64,000 nt of DNA from Micromonospora saelicesensis (GTDB taxonomy: Bacteria > Actinomycetota > Actinomycetes > Mycobacteriales > Micromonosporaceae). The notes below the pieces were generated by a model. It saw nothing but the letters and a program-made list of their open reading frames with translations. It ran no database searches and had not been told where the DNA came from. The stretch covers positions 1 to 64,000 of the forward strand of contig NZ_FMCR01000003.1 of assembly GCF_900091575.1 (NCBI RefSeq). The letters run 5' to 3'. Shown piece by piece: positions 53,234-62,600 of this stretch (within the stretch, counting starts at the first letter, position 1; every line of letters starts with the position of its first letter). The translations under genes and the position numbers were made by a program.

Positions 53234-54406
53234 GTGACCGCAATCAGTCTCGGTATGCCCGCCGTGCCGCCCCCGCCGCTCGCTCCCCGTCGGGCCAGCC
53301 GCCAGATCATGGTCGGTTCGGTTCCGGTCGGTGGTGGTGCGCCGGTCTCCGTGCAGTCGATGACCACGACCCTCACCTCCGACATCAACGCGACCCTTCA
53401 GCAGATCGCCGAGCTGACCGCGTCCGGCTGCCAGATCGTCCGGGTGGCGGTGCCGTCCCAGGACGACGTCGAGGCGCTGCCCGCGATCGCCAAGAAGTCC
53501 CAGATCCCGGTGATCGCCGACATCCACTTCCAGCCCAAGTACGTCTTCGCGGCGATCGACGCCGGCTGCGCGGCGGTCCGGGTCAACCCGGGCAACATCC
53601 GGCAGTTCGACGACAAGGTCAAGGAGATCGCTCGTGCCGCGGGGGCGGCGGGGGTGCCGATCCGGATCGGCGTCAACGCCGGGTCGCTGGACAAGCGCCT
53701 GCTGAGCAAGTACGGCAAGGCCACCGCCGAAGCGCTGGTCGAGTCGGCGCTGTGGGAGTGCTCGCTGTTCGAGGAGCACGGCTTCCGCGACATCAAGATC
53801 TCGGTCAAGCACAACGACCCGGTCGTGATGATCCGGGCGTACCGGCAGCTCGCCGAGCAGTGCGACTACCCGCTGCACCTCGGCGTCACCGAGGCCGGGC
53901 CGGCGTTCCAGGGCACCATCAAGTCGGCGGTCGCCTTCGGCGCACTGCTGGCCGAGGGGATCGGCGACACGATCCGGGTGTCGCTGTCCGCCCCGCCGGT
54001 CGAGGAGATCAAGGTCGGCAACCAGATCCTGGAGTCCCTCGGTCTGCGCGAGCGGGGCCTGGAGATCGTCTCGTGCCCGTCCTGCGGCCGGGCCCAGGTG
54101 GACGTCTACAAGCTCGCCGAGGAGGTCACCGCCGGCCTGGAAGGGCTGCCGGTGCCGCTGCGGGTCGCCGTCATGGGCTGCGTGGTCAACGGTCCGGGCG
54201 AGGCCCGGGAAGCCGACCTCGGTGTCGCCTCCGGCAACGGCAAGGGCCAGATCTTCGTCAAGGGCAAGGTCGTCAAGACGGTGCCCGAGGCGCAGATCGT
54301 GGAGACGCTGATCGAGGAGGCGCTGCGGATCGCCGACGAGATGGGCGCCGAGCTCCCCGAGGAGCTGCGCGGGCTGGTCACCGGCCCGACCGTCACCGTG
54401 CACTGA
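53234..54406 (+). CDS. ispG: 4-hydroxy-3-methylbut-2-enyl diphosphate synthase
   Basis: 390-residue [4Fe-4S] enzyme of the MEP pathway, converting MEcPP to HMBPP. TIM-barrel start [20 protein letters not shown]; cluster ligands in [11 protein letters not shown] and [15 protein letters not shown] with the conserved NGPGE. GTG 53234 ([14 protein letters not shown]) is chosen; GTG 53225 is 3 codons earlier. The gap after the protease gene is only 9 bases, so dxr-rip-ispG is one operon. Confidence 0.96.
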   Translation: MTAISLGMPAVPPPPLAPRRASRQIMVGSVPVGGGAPVSVQSMTTTLTSDINATLQQIAELTASGCQIVRVAVPSQDDVEALPAIAKKSQIPVIADIHFQPKYVFAAIDAGCAAVRVNPGNIRQFDDKVKEIARAAGAAGVPIRIGVNAGSLDKRLLSKYGKATAEALVESALWECSLFEEHGFRDIKISVKHNDPVVMIRAYRQLAEQCDYPLHLGVTEAGPAFQGTIKSAVAFGALLAEGIGDTIRVSLSAPPVEEIKVGNQILESLGLRERGLEIVSCPSCGRAQVDVYKLAEEVTAGLEGLPVPLRVAVMGCVVNGPGEAREADLGVASGNGKGQIFVKGKVVKTVPEAQIVETLIEEALRIADEMGAELPEELRGLVTGPTVTVH

Positions 54407-54419
54407 TTTTCCATTCGGA

Positions 54420-54457
54420 AAAAGCGGCCGTTCCCCGTGCGGGGAACGGCCGCTTTT
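54420..54457. terminator. ispG: ispG terminator
   Basis: AAAAGCGGCCGTTCCCC and GGGGAACGGCCGCTTTT form a perfect 17-bp hairpin with a 4-base loop, flanked by A-rich and T-rich runs. A textbook bidirectional terminator before the convergent padR gene. Confidence 0.9.
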
Positions 54458-54561
54458 CGTTCGTGCTGATCCTGCGCTCTCGCGCTGTGCTGCCCGTGCC
54501 ATGCCCGTGCAGGGCCGTGCCTTGCTGTGCTGTGCCTTGCTGGGCGTGGTGCGGCCTGGCG

Positions 54562-55149
54562 TCACTCGGATTCGGCGAGGATCGCGTACAGCTTGCGTCG
54601 GGTCTCGTCGAGCACCTGGGCGGCCCGCTCACGCTGGTCGTCGGTGCCGTTCATCATCACCTGACGCAGCGCGTTCATCGCCTGCGCGCCGGAGTCACGG
54701 ATGTCGTGCCAGCTGCTCACCGTGCCCTGGGCGACGTCCGCCCACGGCGGGGTCTGCGCGGCCTCGGTCGCCTCCGCCTGACCGGCCTCGGTGACCGTGA
54801 ACCGCTTCCGCCCACCACCGGACTCCTCGGTGCTGGCGACGATCACGCCCTCGTCCTCCAGTAGCTGGAGGGTGGGGTAGATCGAGCCGGGGCTCGGCCG
54901 CCACGCACCGCCGGTGCGGGAGTCGATCTCCTGGATCATCTCGTAGCCGTGCATCGGCCGCTCGGTGAGCAGGGCCAACACGGAGGCTCGGACGTTGGGG
55001 CGTCGGCCCCGACCCCGTCCACGGCCCCGGCCGCCCCAGGGGCCGCCGTGTCCGTGCTCGTGGCCGTGCGGCCCGGGCGGGACCGGCGGGAAGCCGAACC
55101 CGCGCATCCGGGCTTCGTGCATCGGGTGGTGCTGTCGGTGGAACCTCAT
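54562..55149 (-). CDS. PadR family transcriptional regulator
   Basis: 195 residues. A His/Gly/Arg-rich N-terminus (residues 1-50) is followed by a PadR winged helix (SVLALLTERPMHGYEMIQEI, then SPGSIYPTLQLLEDEGVI). A C-terminal helical dimerisation region follows. The Met/His-rich N-terminus might bind a metal; that is speculation. It is divergent from an MFS transporter gene, the typical arrangement of a PadR repressor controlling drug efflux. GGAAGGAAG precedes the ATG. Confidence 0.93.
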   Translation of the reverse strand: MRFHRQHHPMHEARMRGFGFPPVPPGPHGHEHGHGGPWGGRGRGRGRGRRPNVRASVLALLTERPMHGYEMIQEIDSRTGGAWRPSPGSIYPTLQLLEDEGVIVASTEESGGGRKRFTVTEAGQAEATEAAQTPPWADVAQGTVSSWHDIRDSGAQAMNALRQVMMNGTDDQRERAAQVLDETRRKLYAILAESE

Positions 55150-55177
55150 CGGGTTCTTCCTTCCGTAGGACTATCGC

Positions 55178-55208
55178 TGATGCATCAACGATATATCGGC
55201 AATGCATC
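55178..55208. promoter_or_regulatory. candidate PadR operator
   Basis: The 112-base divergent region has three nested palindromes: TGATGCATCA (55178-55187), CGATATATCG (55189-55198) and the spaced pair GATGCAT/ATGCATC (55179-55185 and 55202-55208). It is AT-rich against the genome background. PadR proteins commonly bind such dyads. Confidence 0.6.
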
Positions 55209-55248
55209 GTCGACAACCCTGATCTACCAAACCGTACGTACGTCTTGT

Positions 55249-55254
55249 TAGGGT
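55249..55254 (+). promoter_or_regulatory. putative -10 box of the MFS gene
   Basis: TAGGGT, 7 bases before the ATG; a leaderless transcript is likely and would be blocked by a repressor at the adjacent palindromes. Confidence 0.45.
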
Positions 55255-55261
55255 ATCGGTC

Positions 55262-56590
55262 ATGCGCCTGCTTCCCCCGCCGGGTCCGGCCCGGGTCCTC
55301 ACCCTCGGCACGCTGGTCAAGACCGTCGGGCGGGGCCTCTGGCTCGTCGCCAGCGCGCTCTTCCTCACCCGTTCGGTCGGCCTGTCGGCCACCCAGGTGG
55401 GCATCGGGTTGACCATCTCTGCCCTGGTCGGTGTCCTGGCCAGTGCCCCGAGCGGCTACCTGGCCGATCGCGTCGGCCCACGCGGTGTGCAGGTCGGCGC
55501 GCTGTTCGTCGCCGGCACGCTGACAATCGGCCTGATCGCCGTCCGGTCGTTCCCCACGTTCGTGCTGGTGGGAGCGGCGACCGCGCTCGCCGACGCGGTC
55601 GAGCGCGGTGCCCGCGGCGCGCTGATCGCCGGAGCGATCCCGGCCGACCAGCGGGTCCGCACCCGCGCCTACCTCCGAGCCACCACCAACGTCGGGATCT
55701 CCGTCGGCGCCGTCCTCGGCGGCTTCGCCATCGCCGCCGACACCCGAACCGGCTACGTCGCGCTGATCCTGGCCTCGGCGGCGACATCACTGGCCGCAGC
55801 GGTGGTCTTCCTTCGACTGCCCGCCGTCGCCCCGGTCGCCGCCCCGACGCACGGCCCTCGGCTGGTCGCTCTACGGGACCGCCCGTTCCTCGCCTTCACA
55901 GTGGTCGACGGCCTGATGTCGATGCACTTCAGCCTGCTCACCATCGCGCTGCCGCTGTGGATCGCCGGCCACACCCGGGCCCCCGCCTGGATGATCTCCG
56001 CGTTGACGCTGGTCAACACCGTCATGGTCGTGCTCCTTCAGGTACGCGCCGCGGGCACCGCCGCCACCTTGCCCGGAGCCGCCCGCGCCGCCCGTCGAGC
56101 GGGCGTGGCCATCGCCCTGGCCTGCGTACTCTTCGCCGCCAGCGGCGCGGTGCCCGCCGCCGGCGCGGTGGGCCTGCTCGGCCTCGGGTCACTCGCGCAC
56201 GTCACCGGGGAGCTGTGGCACTCCGCCGCCGGCTGGGGGATCTCCTTCGGGCTGGCACCAGCGGACGCCCAGGGGCAGTACCAGGGGACTTACGGCATGG
56301 GCTACGAACTGGGCAAGATGCTCGCACCGGTCGTGGTGACCAGCCTTGCACTCGGCTGGGGCGTACCTGGTTGGCTCGTACTCGGTGCCCTGTTTCTCCT
56401 GCTCGGTGCCCTGGTTCCCCCGGTCGTCCGGTGGGCCGGACGGACCCGGCCCGCAGAACCGGTGCCGGCCTCGTCACTCGACCGGCGGAGCGGGGGGTCG
56501 ATCTGGCAGGCTGATAGTCGTGCTGACGGTGCCGGTACGCCAACTGGGGGAATCGGAGCGCCGCGCGGTCGAGCGACTGCTCGACCATGA
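55262..56590 (+). CDS. MFS transporter
   Basis: 442 residues with about 11-12 transmembrane helices. The MFS loop 2-3 motif appears as GYLADRVGPRGVQ (about residues 62-74). The last 45 residues are hydrophilic and overlap the start of the following GNAT gene by 71 bases. Paired with the divergent PadR regulator, it is probably a drug or metabolite exporter; substrate unknown. Confidence 0.9.
   Translation: MRLLPPPGPARVLTLGTLVKTVGRGLWLVASALFLTRSVGLSATQVGIGLTISALVGVLASAPSGYLADRVGPRGVQVGALFVAGTLTIGLIAVRSFPTFVLVGAATALADAVERGARGALIAGAIPADQRVRTRAYLRATTNVGISVGAVLGGFAIAADTRTGYVALILASAATSLAAAVVFLRLPAVAPVAAPTHGPRLVALRDRPFLAFTVVDGLMSMHFSLLTIALPLWIAGHTRAPAWMISALTLVNTVMVVLLQVRAAGTAATLPGAARAARRAGVAIALACVLFAASGAVPAAGAVGLLGLGSLAHVTGELWHSAAGWGISFGLAPADAQGQYQGTYGMGYELGKMLAPVVVTSLALGWGVPGWLVLGALFLLLGALVPPVVRWAGRTRPAEPVPASSLDRRSGGSIWQADSRADGAGTPTGGIGAPRGRATARP
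56507..56512 (+). promoter_or_regulatory. putative -10 box of the DUF4081/GNAT gene
   Basis: CAGGCT, 7 bases before the GTG at 56520, inside the MFS coding sequence. Confidence 0.3.
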
Positions 56591-57359
56591 CCCGTTCGCG
56601 GGCGCGCAGGTCGCCGAGCGGATCGCCGCGCGCGGACTCTCCTGGTGGCGGGCCGAAGGCAGAATCCTGGGGTACGGGGCCCGCCGCAACCTCGAATCAC
56701 TCTGCTGGCTCGGCGGCAACCTGACCCCGGTGCTGGCCAGTGACGCCGCGGTGGCTGCCTTCGCCGACCTGCTCGCGGGCGAGGAGCGGCTCTGCTCCTC
56801 GATCGTCGGCCGCGCCGATGCCGTCCTCGGGCTGTGGGACCGCCTCTCCGACACGTGGGGGCCAGCGCGAGACGTCCGCCCCAATCAGCCACTGCTGGTC
56901 ACCGACACGCTGCCGCCCGTACCGGCCGATCCGGAGGTACGCCAGGTTCGCTCCGGCGAGGTCGACCGGCTCTTCCCGGCGGCAGTCGCCATGTACACCG
57001 AAGAGGTCGGCGTCTCCCCACTTGCCGAGGACGGCGGCCGCAGCTACCGCCGGCGGGTCAACGACCTGGTCCGGACCGGTCGCGCGTACGCCCGCGTCAT
57101 CGACGGCAAGGTCGTGTTCAAGGCCGAGCTGGCCGTGGTGACCAAGCGGACGGCCCAGATCCAGGGCGTCTGGGTCGCACCGGAGTGGCGAGGCAGGGGG
57201 ATCGCCACCGCCGCCATGGCAGCCGTGGTCCGCGACGCGCTGCTGCGGGTCGCCCCCACCGTCAGCCTGTACGTCAACGATTTCAACCTCCCGGCCCGCC
57301 GTGTCTACGAGCGCTGCGGCTTCCAGCCGATCGGCACCCTGGCCACCGTCCTCTTCTGA
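56520..57359 (+). CDS. DUF4081 and GNAT domain acetyltransferase
   Basis: 279 residues. N-terminal DUF4081-type domain (ERRAVERLLDHDPFAGAQVA) and C-terminal GNAT with acetyl-CoA loop VWVAPEWRGRGIATAAMAAV (about 219-238) and LYVNDFNLPARRVYERCGF. It matches the gene that usually follows ispG in actinobacteria (M. tuberculosis Rv2867c from memory). Here the PadR-MFS pair separates them. GTG start inside the MFS gene. Substrate unknown. Confidence 0.88.
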   Translation: MLTVPVRQLGESERRAVERLLDHDPFAGAQVAERIAARGLSWWRAEGRILGYGARRNLESLCWLGGNLTPVLASDAAVAAFADLLAGEERLCSSIVGRADAVLGLWDRLSDTWGPARDVRPNQPLLVTDTLPPVPADPEVRQVRSGEVDRLFPAAVAMYTEEVGVSPLAEDGGRSYRRRVNDLVRTGRAYARVIDGKVVFKAELAVVTKRTAQIQGVWVAPEWRGRGIATAAMAAVVRDALLRVAPTVSLYVNDFNLPARRVYERCGFQPIGTLATVLF

Positions 57360-57554
57360 CCGGTTGCGGGTTGGCTCACGGCCCGTGGAAGTTGCAGGAT
57401 TAGTTCCCGCCAATTGTTGCCCCGGTTGCCATCGAAGATTATGGTTCGATAACGGGGTGTGATCCTGAGCGGGGGAACGTTCTTGGGGATCACTCGCGAG
57501 GCTTGCTGCCCGCTTGGCCGTCATGCCCCTTCGCCTATCGTGGGAGGGAAAAGT

Positions 57555-57956
57555 ATGACCAAGAAACTGTTCGCCACGCTCGCGGTCGCAGCCACCGCCT
57601 CGTTCACGCTGGCTGTTCCGGCGGCCGCTCAAGCCGACGGCAACTCGGCGCTGGCCCGATGTAGCTCGGGACGATTCTGCAACTGGACGGGCGCGAACTT
57701 CTCCGGTTCCCTGATCCAGAACATCTCGCCCACGGGCACGTCCGTCTGGTGCGTCAACATGCCGACCGGGACGCGATCGATGAGCAACGGCACCAACCTG
57801 ACCCTCAGTGCCAACCAGAACCGCTGTGAGAACGCTGGCGGGTCGGCGACGGCGGTCAGCCCCGGTCAGGACAGGGGATCGTTCTCCTTCGTGGTCAACT
57901 CCGTGTCCTACTGCGGGGTCTGCCGCCAAAACCACGCCGCCACCTCGGCGGGCTAA
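57555..57956 (+). CDS. secreted peptidase inhibitor I36-like protein
   Basis: 133 residues. Signal peptide MTKKLFATLAVAATASFTLA..., cleaved near residue 28. The mature part has RCSSGRFCNWTGANFSG, which fits the I36 (SMPI-like) beta/gamma-crystallin fold, where a G-x-FC-x-W motif recurs. Six Cys suggest disulfides. It may inhibit metalloproteases, but many members are structural and untested. GGGAGGG precedes the ATG at 57555. Confidence 0.75.
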   Translation: MTKKLFATLAVAATASFTLAVPAAAQADGNSALARCSSGRFCNWTGANFSGSLIQNISPTGTSVWCVNMPTGTRSMSNGTNLTLSANQNRCENAGGSATAVSPGQDRGSFSFVVNSVSYCGVCRQNHAATSAG

Positions 57957-57988
57957 TTAATTCTGACCGGCTGCTTCATCAGCCAATT

Positions 57989-58036
57989 CGGAGTCGTTCG
58001 CTGGCCCTGGCATTCGGTGGCCGGCGAACGACTCCG
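57989..58036 (+). terminator. terminator of the I36-like gene
   Basis: CGGAGTCGTTCGCTGGCC pairs with GGCCGGCGAACGACTCCG (18 bp, one wobble) around a 12-base loop, 33 bases after the stop. Confidence 0.75.
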
Positions 58037-58213
58037 AGCCGCTCAATCGCGAATGGTGCCTTTAACGTCGCCCCGTGCGCGAAGCAGTCCACGACGCCAC
58101 GACCCGATGCTTTTCACGCCCGCCCAATGGACGTTAAGTAAGAGCATCCGTACTGTGTGAGGGGTGTTGAGTAGACCGCTCGGCAGACCGCAGCACCCGG
58201 CAGGAACAGGCGG

Positions 58214-59368
58214 ATGAGCATCTCCTGGTCCACCATCGGTCACACGGTGCGCCTGACCGTCACGGGGGCGCGTCGGTGGCTTGCGCTTCCCGACCGCCGT
58301 CCCGTCACGGTGGCCGCCGTGGTGCTCATCGCGCTGCTGGTAGGGGCCTTCGGTGCCGCAGCCGGCTCATGGCTGAGTACGCGTGCCGTGGCCGACCTGC
58401 CCAGCGAGGCAACGCTGGCCGACCTCAGCCGGCGGGCCACCGGCGTCGACGAGGCGCCGGTCGTTTCGCGTGAGACGTCCCCTCGGACGGCGGCAAGATT
58501 CGCTGCCGACACCACGCTGGCCACCGGTTGGGATTCCGCCCAGGCCCGGCAGCGCTACGCCGCGGCCGGCTGGTCAGTCTCCCCGTTGACGGTCACCGAC
58601 GACCAGGCGAGCGTGCTGTATCCCGGTGACAAGGCCGTCAGCTACCTTCCAAGCCGATACGCCCGCTTCACCGCCGAGTCGCGCGGGTTGGTCATCGAGG
58701 TCAGCGGCGGGTTCGTCGGTGCGGACGGCGTCGTGAGGCTGGCCGGTTGGGCCGCCGATTCGCCAGTGGTGCCGGCCCTGACAATCGCCGGCGCGGCCCT
58801 CGGGCTGATCACCGGATGGCTGTTGGCCGTGACGACGATGCGACGAGTCCGCCCAACGCACCCCGCGCACCGGGCCACCGTGAGCGCGTTGACGGCCACC
58901 GCCCTGCTCGTGCTGGCGGCACCTGCCATCGCTCTGTACGGCAACCTCGTACGCACGTTACGCCCACACGTCGACACCAGCGGCCCGGCCGCCACCGTGC
59001 ACAGCGCCCTCACTCCCGACCCCTACTGGTCAGCCGCTCCCGCCTGGCTGCTCCCGGGCCTCACCGTCGCTGGCGGCCTGATCGCCGTCATCACGCTGGT
59101 TCTCGCTGCCTCGACACGGCTGAGTCGCGTCGGCACGGTCGACAGCCCGGCTGGTGTCGGCGACTGGGAAGCCGCGGCCAGCACAGTCGAGGCGTCGATC
59201 GAGGCGGCACGAGTCGACCGCGACGCGGCGCAGCGGCTGCTGTTCCTCTCCGCATACCCGGACTGGACACCGGGCTCCCTGGACCGGATGCGCGAACGGC
59301 TGATCAACGCCGGCGTGCCCGCAGACTTCCTGACGACGTCGAACCAGTCCAGGCCGGATCGGCCCTGA
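58214..59368 (+). CDS. membrane protein of unknown function
   Basis: 384 residues with four predicted transmembrane helices: one at about 33-55, a 125-residue outside domain, then spans at about 182-205, 218-240 and 282-305, and a cytoplasmic C-terminal tail of about 80 residues. No recognised domain. It is 293 bases upstream of the ABC exporter on the same strand, so a functional link is possible but not shown. ATG with GGAACAGGCG upstream. Confidence 0.75.
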   Translation: MSISWSTIGHTVRLTVTGARRWLALPDRRPVTVAAVVLIALLVGAFGAAAGSWLSTRAVADLPSEATLADLSRRATGVDEAPVVSRETSPRTAARFAADTTLATGWDSAQARQRYAAAGWSVSPLTVTDDQASVLYPGDKAVSYLPSRYARFTAESRGLVIEVSGGFVGADGVVRLAGWAADSPVVPALTIAGAALGLITGWLLAVTTMRRVRPTHPAHRATVSALTATALLVLAAPAIALYGNLVRTLRPHVDTSGPAATVHSALTPDPYWSAAPAWLLPGLTVAGGLIAVITLVLAASTRLSRVGTVDSPAGVGDWEAAASTVEASIEAARVDRDAAQRLLFLSAYPDWTPGSLDRMRERLINAGVPADFLTTSNQSRPDRP

Positions 59369-59603
59369 CCCGTCGTCGGCGACGGCGGAGGATCCATGTG
59401 CTGGCCGAACCACTGGCCGGACTGATCCACTCTGCTTCAGTGATATCGCGGTCTCCGGGGCGGTCTGACACCCCCACCTCAGGAAAACCGAGTCGATCGT
59501 CATCATGCCGCCGGGCCGGGCCGTGCGTCACGTGGTGGTCGACGTGGCCACCGGATTGTGGAATGGGCGGACGCCCAGCTCAGAGGCCGGAAAATCGGTT
59601 GAG

Positions 59604-59632
59604 TTGACGGGTTGGTGCCGGCAGGCTGAGGT
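59604..59632 (+). promoter_or_regulatory. putative promoter of the ABC exporter
   Basis: TTGACG (59604-59609), a 17-base spacer and TGAGGT (59627-59632), 29 bases before the ATG. GGAGGA at the end of the leader is the ribosome site. The rest of the 293-base gap after the previous gene shows no gene I can support. Confidence 0.4.
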
Positions 59633-59661
59633 CTCCGCCACCCACGTCCCGGAGGACTTTC

Positions 59662-62600
59662 ATGCGCCTGCTCCGTGATCTGTGGGGCACTTCGACCCGT
59701 CGTGTGACGATCGTGGCCGTCCTGATCGTGCTGGGCGCTGCGGGGCAGGCGGGTGCGTCGGCGCTGGCCGGCGCGGTGCTGGTGCACCGTTCGGCTGGCT
59801 TCTTCGCCGTACTGGCCGCAGCCCTGGTTGCCGTGGTCCTCAGCGACCTCGCGGTGAGTCTGCTGATGGCCGGCCTGACCGCGGACTGGTCCGCCGACGT
59901 GCGTCGCCGGCTCTGCCGCGTCGCTCTCGGGCAGGACCTGCCCACCCTGGAGACCACTCCGGTGGGCGAGTTGCTGGACCGGATCGACGGGGACGTCTAT
60001 CAGGTGGCATCGGCAATTCGTAACCAGGGCACCCGGCTCGCCCAGGGCCTCTGCGTCGGTCTGTTGTCGATGGTCGTGGCGGTGTTCGTGTGGTGGCCGG
60101 CCGGGATCGCGATGCTGCTGCTCACCGTGGTGCTCGCGGTCGGCCTGCGCCGACCCACGGCGCGGATCGGCCCGGCCCGGATGGCCGAGGAGGAGGCGTG
60201 GTCCGACCTGGCCGCCGTGATGGAGGAGGCGGTGCACGGCCAGGACGACGTACGCACGAGTCTGGCGCGGCCGTACGTGCTGCGGTTGTACGCCCGGCGG
60301 GCCTCCGCCGTGCTGTCCCGTGGCCTGGTGGTCTGGGTGCTGTCCGCCCGGGTGGCGACGGTGGCCACCGCGACGATCCGGGCAGGCATCGGCGCTGTGG
60401 TGCTCGGCGGTGCCTGGGCGTTGGCCACCGGTCGGATCGACGCCGCCCGGCTGACCGCCATCTGGCTGCTCGCCCTGGCCTTCGGGGCGACCGCGGAACA
60501 CGTCAGCCGGATGGTGCCGGAGATCCAGGAGGCGCTCGGCGCGTGGGCGCGGGTGCAGTTGCTCTACAAGGCCCGGCAGGAGCCGGTCGGCGGGGCCAGC
60601 CCGAGCGAGGGTGACCTGCGCATTCGGGACCTGACATTCGGGTACGGGGAGAGTGACCGGGGGGCCGCGCTGCGCGGGCTCAGCCTCACCTTCGCGCGCG
60701 GTCGTTCGTACGCGCTGATCGGGCGGACCGGTTCGGGCAAGTCGACGCTGGCGAAGGTGCTCACCCGGGCGGTCGACGTGCCGCCGGGCACTGTCTTCCT
60801 CGGCGGCACCGACCTGTGCGACCTCGACGTCGAGCAGCTGCGCCGCTGGGTGGCGTTGGTGCCGCAGCGCACCGAGATCCTGGCCGGCACGCTCGCCGAG
60901 AACGTGGCGCTCTTCGACCCGGAGTTGCTCGACGCGGCGGCTCGGGCGCTCGACGAGCTGGGCCTGGCCGGCTGGATCGCCGAGCTGCCGGACGGGTTGA
61001 CGACCCGGCTGGGGGAGGGCGGGCACGTGCTCTCCGCCGGTCAGGAGCAGTTGGTGGCGTTCGCCCGGATCCTGGTCCGGGAGCCGCACGTGGTGATCCT
61101 CGACGAGGCCACCGCTCGGCTGGACCCGGTCACCGAGGCGCGGGTGCAGCGGGCCACCGAACGCCTGTTGCGCGACCGGATCGGCATCGTCATCGCGCAC
61201 CGACTCTCCTCGGTGCGCCGCTGTGACGAGGTGGTCGTCCTGGCCGACGGTGCGGTGGTCGAGGCCGGTCCGCTGGAGTCGTCAACGCGCTTCGCCGAAC
61301 TGTTGGCGACCAGCCACGCTGCCGCGTACGCGACGGTGGCGCCGGCCGGTCGCACCGGCGTCGGCACCGACCTGCTGGTCGGGCCCGGCCCGGCCGACCC
61401 CTGGCCGAGCGAGCCGGCACCCGCGCGGGGCGAGCCGAATGGGCAGACCGCGCGGGCGACACCGCCGGACGGCACGCAGGGTGCGGTCGGGCCGACCCGG
61501 GCCGACCCGCCGCCGCTGCCGCCGGTGCCGCCGGCCCGGACGCTGCGGGAGATCTTCCGACTCTGCACCAACGATCCCCGGTACGGTGCGGCCGCGATCG
61601 TGCTGTTCCTCGGGCTCAGCCTGCTCGGGCTGGACGGCCCGGTGCTGCCCTGGCTCTGGGCGGACCTGGTCGACGGGACGGGCAACCCGTACCTGCCGGC
61701 GGTGGGGATCGTCGCCGGTTTGCTGATCACCCTGCCGCTGCCGTTCTACACCCACGTCTGGTTCCCGCAGTGGTGGGTGCGGCAGATGCTGCGGATCGGC
61801 CTTCGCCTGGTGCACGGCCAGACCGGGCCGCGCCGGGTCAGCTCACACACCCCCGCCGAGGTGGTGGCGCAGGGCGGGGACACCGAACGGGTGGTCCAGC
61901 TCGCCGACAACGTGCTGGACCAGACCGTCGCGCTGGTGCTCGTGGTCGCCATGACGGCGGTCACCGGCAGCGTCGTACCCGGGCTGTTCTTCCTCGGCAC
62001 GATGGTCGTCTCCGGGCTGGCCGCGACGTTGTTCGGGCCGAAGCTGGAGCATGCGGCCCGGGCGACGGTGGCGGCGCGGGCCTCCTTCGCCACGGCGCTG
62101 GTCTCCGTGCTGTCCGCGGCGCGGACGGTGAAGCTCGCCGGCGCGACCACTGCGGTGCTGCGCCACCTGGCGGGCCTGGACGTGCTGCGCAGCGACCGGC
62201 AGCGGCGGGAGATCTCGGTCCAGGTGTGGGCGCGCTCCACACCGTCGATGGCCAGTGGGCTGTTGCCGATCGGCGCCTGGGCGCTCTACCTGAACGGCTC
62301 GCTCTCCGCCGGGGCGGTGCTGGTGGCCGTCTCCACCCTGGGCGCGGCCCGCTGGTTCGCCTGGACGACGGCGTCGTTGATCTCGCAGCTGCCCTCGGCG
62401 CGGGTCTGGACCCGGCGCACGGCGGCGATGACCGGGGTGAGCGCGTACTCCGCGGGGGTGCCGGAGGTCGACCTGACCGCCGGGACGGCGCCCGCGCCGA
62501 CCATGCCGCCCCGGCATCCGCTGCGGCGGCTGGAACTGCGCGGCTTCGGGGTGGTGCACTCCGACGGCACGGTGGCCGTCCGGGACGTGGACCTGACCGT

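Noticed and set aside
59505..59678. 57-codon ORF upstream of the ABC exporter
   Set aside because: No ribosome site, no recognisable composition, and it overlaps the exporter start and its promoter. Not supported as a gene.
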